Shown here: positions 15,448 through 24,439 of the stretch, in pieces
How positions within the stretch are numbered: position 1 is the stretch's first letter
How the letters are laid out: every line of letters begins with the position of its first letter
From: Symbiobacterium terraclitae
Lineage (GTDB): Bacteria; Bacillota; Sulfobacillia; Symbiobacteriales; Symbiobacteriaceae
Assembly: GCF_017874315.1 (NCBI RefSeq)
Contig: NZ_JAGGLG010000034.1
Coordinates: 1-48,529, forward strand
Reading direction: 5' to 3'
DNA: 48,529 nucleotides
Program-made: the position numbers and the translations under genes
The notes under the pieces: model-generated
What the model was told of the DNA's origin: nothing
The model's input: only the letters and a program-made list of their open reading frames with translations
The model's database searches: none

Positions 15448-16261
15448 CGCGGATTTCGACCAGGTGATTCGTGAGGGGTTCCGCTACGGCGTCCGCGGCT
15501 GTCTTCCACCAGACCGCTGGAGCCAGATCGCCGACGCGATCGCACGGGACCGCCGCGGAAACGACCGGTTGAGACGCTATCGGCCGTATATCATCCCGGG
15601 GGCCGCCGCCGCGCTTCTGCTTCTGAGTCTGCTCCTCCCGCCGGTGCGGGCGACGGCAGCTGAGGGTTTCAGGATGCTATGGAACACCCTTTGGGAGGGT
15701 CAGGTCGGCGGCCGGCCTGCCAGGGTCGTAACGCTTCCTGCGACGGAGACGGAGGCGGTTGCACCGGGCCCAGAAGACTCCGGTAAGCGGACGGACGTCA
15801 CGCGGGTGGCGACCGGTGACCTTGACGAAGCCGCGGCCCTGGCCGGGTTCGCACCGCCCGCGGTCCACCAGGAAGGAGCGGTGATGCGGGAAGTCCGGGT
15901 GGCTGTCAGTCCGTTGTCGTCCGCCGGCGAGATGAGGGTAGTGGAAGTGGTGTACGACTGGAACGGGCAGCTATACACGCTCTCGGCCATGGCGGCCTTT
16001 CTCGCCGGTGAGGACGGGGGTCTGGCGCCGACACCGATCCCTATCCCACAGATGAACCTCTACTCGCCCCCAGGGGAGAAGGTCGGAGATGCCGAGGTCG
16101 TCGACCTTGGTGATGTGGAGGCGCTGTGTCTCCAGCGCGACTTTGGCAGCGGTCGGTCGCTGGTTCACTGCGATTGGACCATGGGTGCCGTCAGGGTGAG
16201 CCTGAACGGCCCTGATCTCCAGTCGGTGGTCCAGTTGGCCAGAACGGTTGTGATCCCGTAG
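15440..16261 (+). CDS. Putative membrane anti-sigma factor (273 aa)
   Basis: Its first codons overlap the sigma gene. About 45 hydrophilic N-terminal residues are followed by one membrane segment (IIPGAAAALLLLSLLLPPV, about 51-69), then about 200 extracytoplasmic residues. This layout matches membrane anti-sigma factors that bind the sigma inside and sense signals outside. No zinc HxxxCxxC motif is visible in the N-terminus, so it is not a classical ZAS domain protein. The outer domain (with a YDWNGQLYTLSAM stretch) is not recognised; it could resemble a DUF4367-type sensor. Confidence 0.65.
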   Translation: MNDADFDQVIREGFRYGVRGCLPPDRWSQIADAIARDRRGNDRLRRYRPYIIPGAAAALLLLSLLLPPVRATAAEGFRMLWNTLWEGQVGGRPARVVTLPATETEAVAPGPEDSGKRTDVTRVATGDLDEAAALAGFAPPAVHQEGAVMREVRVAVSPLSSAGEMRVVEVVYDWNGQLYTLSAMAAFLAGEDGGLAPTPIPIPQMNLYSPPGEKVGDAEVVDLGDVEALCLQRDFGSGRSLVHCDWTMGAVRVSLNGPDLQSVVQLARTVVIP

Positions 16262-16399
16262 CGACCGCGGGGGATGCTTGGGTTGCGCATACAGGGTGCC
16301 GCCAGCCGGATGTGCCAGAGCGCACCCGGCCCTGCGCGTCCCGGTGAACCAGGGGGCATACTCCTGTAGTCAGAATAGTGGTGACAAGGGGGTGTGGGG

Positions 16400-17074
16400 A
16401 TGAGAGAGTCCACCTATCGAGTCGACCGCCGCACGCTGGCCGCCGACTGGCCGCTCCTGGTCCTCATGCTGCTCACCATCGGCGTGACCGCATGGGCCTT
16501 CCCGCGCCTGCCTGGCCAGTCGCCCGTTCACTGGGGGGTCAGCGGCACCGCTGACCGCTTTGCAGGCCCATGGTTCGTCGCACTCTGGTGGCCCGTCTTC
16601 GCCGCAGGGCTCTACCTGCTGCTGCTCTACCTGCCGCTGCTCGATCCCAAGCGGCAGAACTACGCCGACTTCGGGAGGACCTACAGCCTGATCCGGCAGG
16701 CGATACCGGGCCTCATCCTGGTGCTCCACCTTGCGCAGCTGGCGGAGGCCCTCGGCATGGGCGTCTCTACGGTCTCGGTGCTGCTGCTGGCGATATCGGC
16801 CCTCTTCCTGGGCCTGGGGCTCGCCATGTCCCGGTTCCGGCCCAACTACTTCGTCGGGATCCGCACGCCGTGGACCCTCGCCAGCGCGGAGGTCTGGCGG
16901 CGGACGCACCAGTTCACCGGCCGGGCCTGGGTGGCCCTGAGCCTCCTGCAGGCGGCGGCGGTGCTGCTCTTGCCGCTCCGCGTCCGGTTCCTTGCGTCGA
17001 TGGCCGTGGCGGCGGTGATGGTGATCCTGCCGGTGGTCTACTCCTACCGGGTCTACCGCCAGGTGAACGGATGA
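16400..17074 (+). CDS. SdpI-family membrane protein (224 aa)
   Basis: The N-terminus has a membrane segment followed by the DUF1648-like signature PGQSPVHWGVSGTADRF. The C-terminal half carries the SdpI signature FVGIRTPWTLASAEVWRRTHQFTGR. Five to six hydrophobic segments are visible. In Bacillus, SdpI gives immunity to the SdpC toxin and relays toxin presence; many homologues have no known role. ATG 16400 lies 7 bases after AAGGGGG. Its place 138 bases after the putative anti-sigma, and 1.7 kb after a bacteriocin-like gene, suggests an immunity function. That is inference. Confidence 0.8.
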   Translation: MRESTYRVDRRTLAADWPLLVLMLLTIGVTAWAFPRLPGQSPVHWGVSGTADRFAGPWFVALWWPVFAAGLYLLLLYLPLLDPKRQNYADFGRTYSLIRQAIPGLILVLHLAQLAEALGMGVSTVSVLLLAISALFLGLGLAMSRFRPNYFVGIRTPWTLASAEVWRRTHQFTGRAWVALSLLQAAAVLLLPLRVRFLASMAVAAVMVILPVVYSYRVYRQVNG

Positions 17075-17230
17075 CCTGCCTGCGAGCCGCGCCGCCCCCC
17101 GTCCGCCCGGATCGCAGCGAGACACGAGCTCCCAGGCGCATGCGAACCCACACAGGGGTCGTCCCGGTGCTGCCCACGATGATCCGGGGCGGCCCCTTTG
17201 GCGTGCCTCGGTGCGCCTGCCTCGGGTCTG

Positions 17231-17968
17231 CTACGCGCCCGGAGTCCGGCGGATGAGGGCGTACGGACGCAGCCGGTACGCCTCGTAGGGCACCGTCCGT
17301 CCCGCCATCGCGTCCAGGACCCGCGCCCGGAAGTGCGGGCGGGTGACGAACTTGGCCAGGTTGGCCTCGCTGAGGCTGATGAACGCGACCTCGAGGGTCT
17401 CGGCGGATGTGGCGAGGCTGCCACCCACCGCGGCGCCGCGGAAGACCAGGTTGCAGACGCCGCCCCGGGATGTGGAGTAGGACACGCCTGCCAGCGCGTG
17501 GATCTCCGCCTCGATCCCGGTCTCCTCCCTGATTTCGCGCACCAGGGCCGCCACCGGCTCCTCGCCCTCCTCGACCTGCCCCCCCGGCAGCTCCCACGTG
17601 TCGCTGCGCCAGGCCGTCCGCACCAGGAGCACGCGGCCGTCCGGGTCGGTGATGTAGCCCGAGACCGCCAGGATGTGGCGTGGCGGTGCATACTGGCCGG
17701 TGGGCTGCAGGAAGTCCGCCCGGCGGTCGGTCACAAGCCGGTCCAGTTCGCGTGGGTCGTGCCGCAAGGTAGCCTCGGCCTGCTCGCACTCCTCCCGGTC
17801 TGCATAGGCCCAGATGGCGACGGCCTCATCCTGGCTCTCGGAAACCCACCGCCCGACCAGGGTGGCCCCATGCCTGAGCCGGTCGGGGAGAAGACACTCC
17901 TCGAAGTACCGGGTCAGCTGGTCCGCCATGCCGGGGCGGATGCGGTACGTCTCGCGGCGGTAGATCAC
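17231..17968 (-). CDS. NIPSNAP-like domain fused to a Nudix hydrolase (245 aa)
   Basis: Residues 1 to about 100 look like a NIPSNAP/dimeric ferredoxin-like domain (YRRETYRIRPGMADQL, then EAVAIWAYADREEC). Residues about 115-245 are a Nudix domain whose box is intact: GGQVEEG, then ALVREIREETGI. Nudix enzymes hydrolyse nucleoside diphosphates linked to another group; the substrate cannot be read here. The GTG at 17968 is preceded by GGGAGGTGAG on the reverse strand. The gene converges on the SdpI-like gene and diverges from recG. Confidence 0.8.
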   Translation of the reverse strand: MIYRRETYRIRPGMADQLTRYFEECLLPDRLRHGATLVGRWVSESQDEAVAIWAYADREECEQAEATLRHDPRELDRLVTDRRADFLQPTGQYAPPRHILAVSGYITDPDGRVLLVRTAWRSDTWELPGGQVEEGEEPVAALVREIREETGIEAEIHALAGVSYSTSRGGVCNLVFRGAAVGGSLATSAETLEVAFISLSEANLAKFVTRPHFRARVLDAMAGRTVPYEAYRLRPYALIRRTPGA

Positions 17969-18081
17969 GGCGCTCACCTCCCGGATGGGTATACCTATGA
18001 GACTGCGCGGGGACGGGCAGGCGTCGCGCCGGTAACGGCGCCGCGGCGCGGGGGGCCATCCCCCGTCCAACGTACAGGAAA

Positions 18082-18102
18082 TGTTCGCCGCGACAGCGAA
18101 CA
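18082..18102. promoter_or_regulatory. Inverted repeat upstream of recG
   Basis: TGTTCGC (18082-18088) and GCGAACA (18096-18102) form a perfect 7-base inverted repeat with a 7-base centre, 22 bases before the recG start and between divergent genes. It could be an operator or a leader hairpin. It is not the CGAAC-N4-GTTCG LexA box of Gram-positives; the half-sites are in the opposite order. Confidence 0.4.
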
Positions 18103-18123
18103 CGTCTCGGAGAGGTGAGTTGG

Positions 18124-20253
18124 GTGACGCCAGCCAGCGGCAGCGATTCAAAGGGCAAGCCCAAGGGCTACTTCGGCGATCCCCTGAACATGCCGGTCCA
18201 GTACCTGAAGGGCATCGGCCCCGCCAGGGCCAAGGACCTGGCCAAGCAGGGCATCGCCACCGTCCGCGACCTGATCGAACGCGTTCCCCGGGCCTACCGG
18301 GATTACTCCAGGTTCAAGCACATCGCCGAGGCGCAGAACGGCCAGCTGGAGTCGCTGATGGGCACCGTCGTGATGGTGCAGGACCAGCGGGTGCGGGGGC
18401 ACCTCAACCTGACCAAGGTCTACATCTCCGACGGCTCCGGCACGGCCGCGGGGGTCTGGTTCAACCAGCCCTGGCAGGCCAAGCGCTTCCCCGTCGGCAC
18501 CAAGGTCCTCTTCGCCGGCACCGTGGAGCGGCGCGGCGCCCAGATCCAGATCGTCAACCCCGAGTGGGAGATCATCGACGAGGAGTCGTCCTCGGACCCG
18601 CTGCACGCCGGCCGCATCGTGCCGGTCTATCCCCTCACCGGGTCGCTCAACCCCCGGGACGTGCGCCGGGCGGTCCACTTCGCCCTGCAGTCCGCCGTCC
18701 ACCTGATGCCCGACACCCTGCCCCCGGCCGTCCGGGAGCGGCAGGGCCTGATGGCGATGCAGGAGGCCTGGCGGTCGATTCACTTCCCCGACTCCGAGGC
18801 CCAGAAGGAGCGGGCCCGCACCACCCTCGCCTTCGAGGAGCTGCTGGTGCTGCAGACCGGCCTGGCCCTCGTGCGCCGGCAGACGGTCGCGGAGCAGGTG
18901 GGCATCGCCCACGGGCCGGAGGGCGAGGTGACCCGCAGGTTCCGGGCGAGCCTGCCCTTCCGGCTGACCGCGGCGCAGGAGCGGGTGATCCGCCAGGTGG
19001 CGGCCGACATGGAGTCGCCCCGGCCCATGAACCGGCTGGTCCAGGGCGACGTGGGCTCCGGCAAGACGATGGTCGCCGTGGCCGCACTGGCCAAGGCCGT
19101 GGACTCCGGCCACCAGGGCGCCCTGATGGCGCCCACCGAGATCCTGGCCGAGCAGCACTACATCAACCTGCGCCGCATCTTCGCCCCTCTTGGGGTCGAG
19201 GTGGTCCTCCTGACCGGCAGCCTCACCAAGCGGGAGCGGGATGCCAACCTGGGGCTCCTGCAGATGGGCGCGGCGCAGATCGCCGTGGGCACCCACGCCC
19301 TCATCGAGGACCGGGTCGCCTTCCGGGACCTGAGCCTGGTCATCACCGACGAGCAGCACCGCTTCGGCGTGCGCCAGCGGGCCCGCCTGCAGCAGAAGGG
19401 CGAGGTGGTGCCGGACGTCCTGGTGATGACCGCCACGCCCATCCCCCGTACCCTGGCGCTCACCCTCTACGGCGACCTGGACGTCTCCGTCATCGACGAG
19501 CTGCCGCCCGGGCGGCGGCCGGTGGGCACCTACTGGCGGCCGGAGGCGTCCCGCAAGCAGGTCTACGATCATCTGATGCGCACCGAGGTGCCGGCGGGCC
19601 GGCAGGGTTACGTGGTCTGCCCGCTGGTGGAGGAGTCGGACAAGCTCCAGGCCCAGGCCGCCACGGAGTGGTACGAGCGGCTGCGGGCGGAGTACCCGGA
19701 GGTCCGCCTCGGCCTGCTCCACGGCCGGCTGCGGCCGGCGGAGAAGGAGGCGGTGATGGAGGCCTTCCGCCGGGGCGAGATCCAGGTGCTGGTGGCCACC
19801 ACGGTGATCGAGGTCGGCGTGGACGTGCCCAACGCCTCGATGATGATCATCGAGGGGGCAGACCGCTTCGGCCTCTCGCAGCTGCACCAGCTGCGCGGCC
19901 GGGTGGGCCGCGGCAACCACCAGTCCTACTGCGTGCTGATCGCCGACCCCAAGAACGCCGAGGCCCGGGAGCGGCTGCAGATCATGCAGAAGTACAGCGA
20001 CGGCTTCTCCCTGGCCGAGAAGGATCTGGAGCTCAGGGGGCCCGGCGAGTTCTTCGGCACCCGGCAGCACGGCATGCCCGACCTGAAGGTGGCCAACCCC
20101 ATCGCCGACCTGCCCATCCTGGAGCGGGCGCGGGCAGAGGCCATGCGGATCGTGGAGGAGGACCCGCAGCTCCTGCGCCCCGAGCACCAGGCCCTGCGCG
20201 CGGCGGTCAAGGCCCGGCTGGGCGAGCAGTTCGGGTTTATCCTGGTCAGTTAA
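18124..20253 (+). CDS. recG: ATP-dependent DNA helicase RecG (709 aa)
   Basis: A branch-migrating helicase that remodels stalled forks. The N-terminal wedge (OB) domain begins MPVQYLKGIGPARAKDLAKQG. Helicase motifs follow: Walker A QGDVGSGKTMVA, then APTEILAEQH, DEQHRFGV (DExH), MTATPIPRTLA, VCPLVEESDKLQ, ATTVIEVGVDVPNA and HQLRGRVGRG. GTG 18124 is chosen as the nearest start after GGAGAGGTGAG (18109-18119); GTG 18115 lies inside that site. Length is normal. Confidence 0.95.
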   Translation: MTPASGSDSKGKPKGYFGDPLNMPVQYLKGIGPARAKDLAKQGIATVRDLIERVPRAYRDYSRFKHIAEAQNGQLESLMGTVVMVQDQRVRGHLNLTKVYISDGSGTAAGVWFNQPWQAKRFPVGTKVLFAGTVERRGAQIQIVNPEWEIIDEESSSDPLHAGRIVPVYPLTGSLNPRDVRRAVHFALQSAVHLMPDTLPPAVRERQGLMAMQEAWRSIHFPDSEAQKERARTTLAFEELLVLQTGLALVRRQTVAEQVGIAHGPEGEVTRRFRASLPFRLTAAQERVIRQVAADMESPRPMNRLVQGDVGSGKTMVAVAALAKAVDSGHQGALMAPTEILAEQHYINLRRIFAPLGVEVVLLTGSLTKRERDANLGLLQMGAAQIAVGTHALIEDRVAFRDLSLVITDEQHRFGVRQRARLQQKGEVVPDVLVMTATPIPRTLALTLYGDLDVSVIDELPPGRRPVGTYWRPEASRKQVYDHLMRTEVPAGRQGYVVCPLVEESDKLQAQAATEWYERLRAEYPEVRLGLLHGRLRPAEKEAVMEAFRRGEIQVLVATTVIEVGVDVPNASMMIIEGADRFGLSQLHQLRGRVGRGNHQSYCVLIADPKNAEARERLQIMQKYSDGFSLAEKDLELRGPGEFFGTRQHGMPDLKVANPIADLPILERARAEAMRIVEEDPQLLRPEHQALRAAVKARLGEQFGFILVS

Positions 20254-20310
20254 GGTCGAGCTTTATAAATGTCGCGGGTTCGGGTTACAAAGTTGAAGGG
20301 AGGCCGGCAG

Positions 20311-21453
20311 GTGGTGCGTCTAACCGGGTGTCGGCATTCGGCGGTGCTCCTGCTCGTCACGCTGTTGCTGGGACTGTTGCCGGGCACCGCCCGGGCCAAC
20401 GCCGGGCCGCCCCGGATCGGGGGTGACACCGGCGGCCCGCTGCTGCCGGGGAAGAGCGACCAGGTCCACGTGCTCGGCGAGGTGCTCCGGTTCGACCTGC
20501 ACCCCGACCTGGAGACGGCGTCCGTGACCGCCAGGTACACCCTGGAGAACCGGGGCCCGGCCCTGAAGGGTCAGCCCTTCGTCTTCGTGGTGCAGGACGC
20601 CGGCGACGGCGCCGACCTGACGGCCTCCTGGCAGGGCGAGCCCCTGGCGGTGGAGGCCGTGGACACGGCCGGGTTCACGGCGGACGAGCTGGCCCGGATG
20701 GCCGGCGCCTGGACGACTGTGAACGCCTGGATGGACCCCGTCACCGGCGAGCCGTACACCCCCGGCGAATTCTACGGCCGCGAGGCTTCCGCGCGTTACT
20801 TCCGCTTTGCGGTCGACCTGCCGGAGGGCGCCTCGGGCGAACTGACCGTCACCTACGAGCAGACCGCGGCCTGGGACCGGACGCGCTACGCGCTCCGGGT
20901 CCACCACTACCAGTACCTGCTCCTGCCCGCGGAGGGGTGGGCCTCCTTCGGCCCGCTGGAGATCCGGGTGGCGCCGGCGCCGGGAAGCCGCCTCTACTTC
21001 GCCGGCAACCTCGACTTCCGGCAGGAGGGCGGCGAGTACGTGGCCGCGTACCCGGGCCTGCCCGGGGAGAACCTGGCCTTCGCCGTGATGGACCGGTCTG
21101 GCCTCTTCCTCGGCCCCCGCACGGCCCCGTACTACTGGCTGGGCTTCGCGGGTGTGCTGGTCCTCGCGGCGGCCGTCGGCGCCGGGACCGGCTGGCTGGC
21201 CGGCCGGCTTCCCCACCAGGGCTGGGCGGTCCGCGCCGGCGTGGTGGGCGGGCTCCTGCCCGGCGGTGCCCTGATCGTATGGCTGGCCATGCACCTGCTG
21301 ATGGCCATCCCCGCCCTGCGGGAGCAGTCGTACGGCCCGGCCTTCGCCGGCATCGGCCAGGGGCTGGTGGGCGCGATGCTGAGCGGTGCCGTCGCCGGCT
21401 GGACGGCGCGGCGGATGTGGCGGCACCGGCGGTCAGGAGCGGGTGCGGTGTAG
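20311..21453 (+). CDS. Exported membrane-anchored protein of unknown function (380 aa)
   Basis: A signal peptide (HSAVLLLVTLLLGLLPGTARA) precedes about 240 residues of predicted beta-rich extracytoplasmic domain (HVLGEVLRFDLHPDLETASV, TARYTLENRG, LTVTYEQTAAWDRTRYALRV). Near the C-terminus are three hydrophobic stretches (YYWLGFAGVLVLAAAVG, VGGLLPGGALIVWLAMHLL, GAMLSGAVAG) and then a basic tail. GTG 20311 is supported by GGGAGG (20298-20303); an ATG at 20269 lacks a site. It loosely resembles DUF4424-like exported proteins, but I cannot confirm that. A TATAAA lies near 20264, with no good -35. Confidence 0.6.
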   Translation: MVRLTGCRHSAVLLLVTLLLGLLPGTARANAGPPRIGGDTGGPLLPGKSDQVHVLGEVLRFDLHPDLETASVTARYTLENRGPALKGQPFVFVVQDAGDGADLTASWQGEPLAVEAVDTAGFTADELARMAGAWTTVNAWMDPVTGEPYTPGEFYGREASARYFRFAVDLPEGASGELTVTYEQTAAWDRTRYALRVHHYQYLLLPAEGWASFGPLEIRVAPAPGSRLYFAGNLDFRQEGGEYVAAYPGLPGENLAFAVMDRSGLFLGPRTAPYYWLGFAGVLVLAAAVGAGTGWLAGRLPHQGWAVRAGVVGGLLPGGALIVWLAMHLLMAIPALREQSYGPAFAGIGQGLVGAMLSGAVAGWTARRMWRHRRSGAGAV

Positions 21454-21560
21454 CCCTGGCGGGGCTGCGGCGAACGAGTTTCTGATCTCACGAACTTTCC
21501 GGGCTCGCAAAGGGATCTTTGGTAGCGAGATGACCCGATGGGAGAGGGGAGGCTGGCGGA

Positions 21561-23249
21561 TTGCGCCCGGCGTGGCTGGAGGAGTTGACGTTCAAGTACC
21601 GGAGCTCGATTGCCAATCTGTTTGTACTCCACTTCAACGTGAACGACTACGCAGGGCCCGACAACCGGCGGGTGCGGGACGTGGTGATCCAGGACTTCCT
21701 GGAGAACCCGGCGTACGCGCCCCAGGGCAAGCCCCGCCGCGTGGTGGCCATCTACAACCGGGCGGAGGGCATCACCTTCTCCCGGCCGGGGATGCGGGAG
21801 GAGTTCATCCGCATCCTGACCGGCGAGCGGATCCGGCCCGAGGACGACATCAAGCTCCCCATCGCGCCGGGGCAGGCCTTCGCCCTGCTCGACAAGCTGA
21901 TCTACAGCGAGCCGAGCGCCGTGGTGATCGAACAGGCCGAGACCATCCTGCCGATGGAGGAGCTGGCCTCCATGGACCAGGAGGAGCTGCGGGCGCTCAC
22001 CTTCGTGAAGAAGTGGGCGGGCGACGTGCGGCTCAACCGGATGGGCAGCCCGGTGGTGATGCTGGCCGGTTCGCTGGCCGAGCTCCACCCGCACCTGCGC
22101 CTCGCCTCGACGAAGATCGAGTCGATCATGGTGCCGCTGCCCGACCTCGAGGCCCGGCAGGCCTACATCGAGGCGATGGTCGAAAAGAGGCAGCTGCAGC
22201 TGGCCATCGAGCCCCGGGAACTGGCCAACGCCACGGCAGGGCTCTCCCGCATCCTCATCGAGGACATCGGCCTCCGGGCCGAGGCCACCGGCCAGCCGAT
22301 CACCATCGACTTCGCCCGTGACCGCAAGGAGTCGCTGATCCGGGCCGAGTTCGGCGACGTGCTGGAGATCGCCGAGCCCCGGTTCGACTTCACCGCCCTC
22401 GGCGGCCTCACCGAGGCGAAGCTCTTCGCCGCCAGGAACATCGTGGCGCCCCTGCGCACCGGCAACTACCGGCGGGTGCCGCTGGGGGTGCTGCTCACCG
22501 GCCCCTCGGGCACCGGCAAGTCGGCCTTCTTCTACGCCCTGGTGGCCGAGGCCGGCGTGAACGGCGTGAAGCTCAACTTCGGCAAGATCCTCGGGCCGTA
22601 CGTGGGGCTCTCCGAGCAGAACCTGGAGAAGGCCCTGCTGGGCATCGAATCGCTGGCCCCGTGCCTGGTCCTGATCGACGAGATCGACCAGCTGCTGCAG
22701 CGGGGGGGCGGCGGCGACTCGGGGGTGCAGCAGCGGCTCTTCGCCCGCATGCTGGACTTCATGTCCAACCCGCACAACCGGGGCCGGATCGTCTTCATCG
22801 CCGCGACCAACCGCCCCGACCTGATGGACCCCGCCCTCAAGCGGCCTGGCCGCTTCGACCGGAAGATCCCCTTCCTGCTGCCGGGCTGGGCCGAGCGGGT
22901 CGCCATCCTGCAGGCGGTGCACCGCCGGTACGGGATGACCGGGGAGCCCGACTGGGAGGAGGCGGCTCACAGGACGCACGGCTACACCGGCGCCGAGCTG
23001 GAGTCGGTGGTGCTGAAGGCCTGGGAGCTGGCCGAGGACGCCGGGCGGGGCGAGATCACGCAGGAGGACATCGACGGCGCCCTGGAGCGGATCCGCCCGT
23101 CCACCGCCCAGGTGGAGTTCATGAGCGACCTGGCGATCCTCGAGTGCGACGACAAGGATGTGTTGCCGCCCGAGTTCCGGGACCTGCTGGACGACCGGAA
23201 GGCCCTGGAGGAGCGGGTGCAGCGCTTTAAGTTGATGAACCTTCGTTAA
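21561..23249 (+). CDS. AAA+ ATPase paired with PspA (562 aa)
   Basis: Residues about 270-510 form an active AAA+ module: Walker A GPSGTGKS (314-321), Walker B CLVLIDEIDQL (about 366-376), the sensor AATNRPDLMDPALKRPGRFDR with arginine-finger candidates, and a lid helix GYTGAELESVV. The first ~250 residues look like a degenerate AAA-like domain: a Walker-B-like AVVIEQAETIL is present but no P-loop. TTG 21561 follows GGGGAGG with 8 bases between. The PspA gene begins 24 bases after the stop, so the two probably work together, perhaps remodelling PspA assemblies at the membrane. This resembles neither PspF nor ClpB in detail. Confidence 0.8.
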   Translation: MRPAWLEELTFKYRSSIANLFVLHFNVNDYAGPDNRRVRDVVIQDFLENPAYAPQGKPRRVVAIYNRAEGITFSRPGMREEFIRILTGERIRPEDDIKLPIAPGQAFALLDKLIYSEPSAVVIEQAETILPMEELASMDQEELRALTFVKKWAGDVRLNRMGSPVVMLAGSLAELHPHLRLASTKIESIMVPLPDLEARQAYIEAMVEKRQLQLAIEPRELANATAGLSRILIEDIGLRAEATGQPITIDFARDRKESLIRAEFGDVLEIAEPRFDFTALGGLTEAKLFAARNIVAPLRTGNYRRVPLGVLLTGPSGTGKSAFFYALVAEAGVNGVKLNFGKILGPYVGLSEQNLEKALLGIESLAPCLVLIDEIDQLLQRGGGGDSGVQQRLFARMLDFMSNPHNRGRIVFIAATNRPDLMDPALKRPGRFDRKIPFLLPGWAERVAILQAVHRRYGMTGEPDWEEAAHRTHGYTGAELESVVLKAWELAEDAGRGEITQEDIDGALERIRPSTAQVEFMSDLAILECDDKDVLPPEFRDLLDDRKALEERVQRFKLMNLR

Positions 23250-23273
23250 GCAGTATGAAGGAGGATGAGTCTG

Positions 23274-24005
23274 ATGGGCTTCTTCGCACGTTTGGGCCGG
23301 TTGATCCGCGGCTTCTTCTCTCTGTTCATCGGCGGCCTCGAGGAAAAGAACCCGAAGGCGATGCTGGAGGACCTCAAGAACCAGCTGAACGCCGCCAAGG
23401 TCCGGTACAACACGACCACGGCCAACATCATCGCGCGTGAGAAGGTCGCGGCGGCCAAGCTGAAGTCCGCCGAGAAGGAGCTGGAGGAGTGCCGCCGGCT
23501 GATCCAGGAGGCGAAGCGGCAGAACGACCGGGAGCTGGCTCTGCAGCTGCTCATCCAGGAGGAGCACCTGGAGGCCGCCTACAACACCGCCCTGGAGGCC
23601 TACAACTCCATCAAGGCCGAGGCGGACCACGCCCGCCAGGAGTTCGAGAACTTCCAGGCCGAGATGTTCCAGAAGATGAGCCAGATCGAGCAGCTGAAGG
23701 TCCAGGCCGACCTGGCCGACCTGAAGAAGGAGATGAACACGCTCCGCTCCAACTTCGCCACCGAGTCCGGCGCCGGCCGGATCAACGAGGGGCTGAAGCA
23801 GGCGGAGGAGCTGATCCAGAGCAAGCTGGCCAAGGAGGAGGCCATCGCCGAGCTGGGCAAGAACTCCATCGACTCCCGCATGCGCAGCCTCAAGACCTCG
23901 GCTGCGAAGAGCCGGGCGGAGGAGAAGCTGCGGGCGCTCTTCGGCGACGAGCCCGCCCAGACCGAGGAGGAGGGCCGGGTCGTCAAGGAGCGGACCCAGA
24001 ACTAG
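23274..24005 (+). CDS. pspA: PspA/IM30 (Vipp1-like) membrane stress protein (243 aa)
   Basis: An N-terminal amphipathic helix (MGFFARLGRLIRGFF) that would bind membranes, then a long coiled coil through about residue 215 (VRYNTTTANIIAREKVAAAKL, QNDRELALQLLIQEEHL). ESCRT-III-like PspA proteins coat stressed membranes. ATG 23274 is preferred because AAGGAGG (23258-23264) is properly spaced from it; ATG 23265 touches that site. The long coiled coil is rich in Lys/Glu/Ala and ends in an acidic tail. Confidence 0.9.
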   Translation: MGFFARLGRLIRGFFSLFIGGLEEKNPKAMLEDLKNQLNAAKVRYNTTTANIIAREKVAAAKLKSAEKELEECRRLIQEAKRQNDRELALQLLIQEEHLEAAYNTALEAYNSIKAEADHARQEFENFQAEMFQKMSQIEQLKVQADLADLKKEMNTLRSNFATESGAGRINEGLKQAEELIQSKLAKEEAIAELGKNSIDSRMRSLKTSAAKSRAEEKLRALFGDEPAQTEEEGRVVKERTQN

Positions 24006-24034
24006 CCCGCCGCCCGAGCGGACCTGACAGACGT

Positions 24035-24075
24035 GAACAGGGCGGTCCCGCCATCATGGTGGGACCGCCCTGTTC
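24035..24075. terminator. Terminator after pspA
   Basis: GAACAGGGCGGTCCC (24035-24049) pairs perfectly with GGGACCGCCCTGTTC (24061-24075), with extra GCC/GGT pairs near the loop. TTCATC lies at the 3' edge. It is symmetrical enough to work in both directions. Confidence 0.8.
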
Positions 24076-24395
24076 ATCTGCCTCCGTCGCCCACGGGCCA
24101 GCTGTCCGGGGTGTGGTGTGGGGTCGGCGCTCGCCGGCGGCCTCGGGTCCACGGGCCTGCCGAGGTGGCTGAAGAACACCCGCTCGAGGGCGGCAGGGCA
24201 TCTTCCGTCCACCACCCGCTGCGGTTCCTTGCCGCGGCCTTGCTGGCGGCCTGACGGGGGGTGCTGCACTCGACCACCGCCAATCCACGCTGGCCCGCGG
24301 CGGCCAGCGCCATGGGGGCCGGTCCCCACCACGGCGCGCCCGTCTTGTCCGAGGGGGTTGGTCCGCGCCTGTGCAGGGGGACACAGGATTCGATG
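24076..24395. other. Non-coding stretch before the tsuA promoter
   Basis: About 320 bases. Short open frames exist on both strands but none has a ribosome binding site, conserved-looking motif or plausible composition. I see no RNA gene or repeat. Confidence 0.5.
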
Positions 24396-24425
24396 TTGAC
24401 AGACTCCCATGGCAGCCCCTACAAT
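24396..24425 (+). promoter_or_regulatory. Promoter of tsuA-tusA
   Basis: Consensus TTGACA (24396-24401), an 18-base spacer and TACAAT (24420-24425). This is one of the best sigma-A matches in the window. Confidence 0.75.
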
Positions 24426-24439
24426 CGTCTCCAACGGGG

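Noticed and set aside
18082-18102. LexA (SOS) box upstream of recG
   Set aside because: The Gram-positive box has CGAAC before GTTCG with 4 bases between; here the order of half-sites is reversed and the centre is 7 bases.
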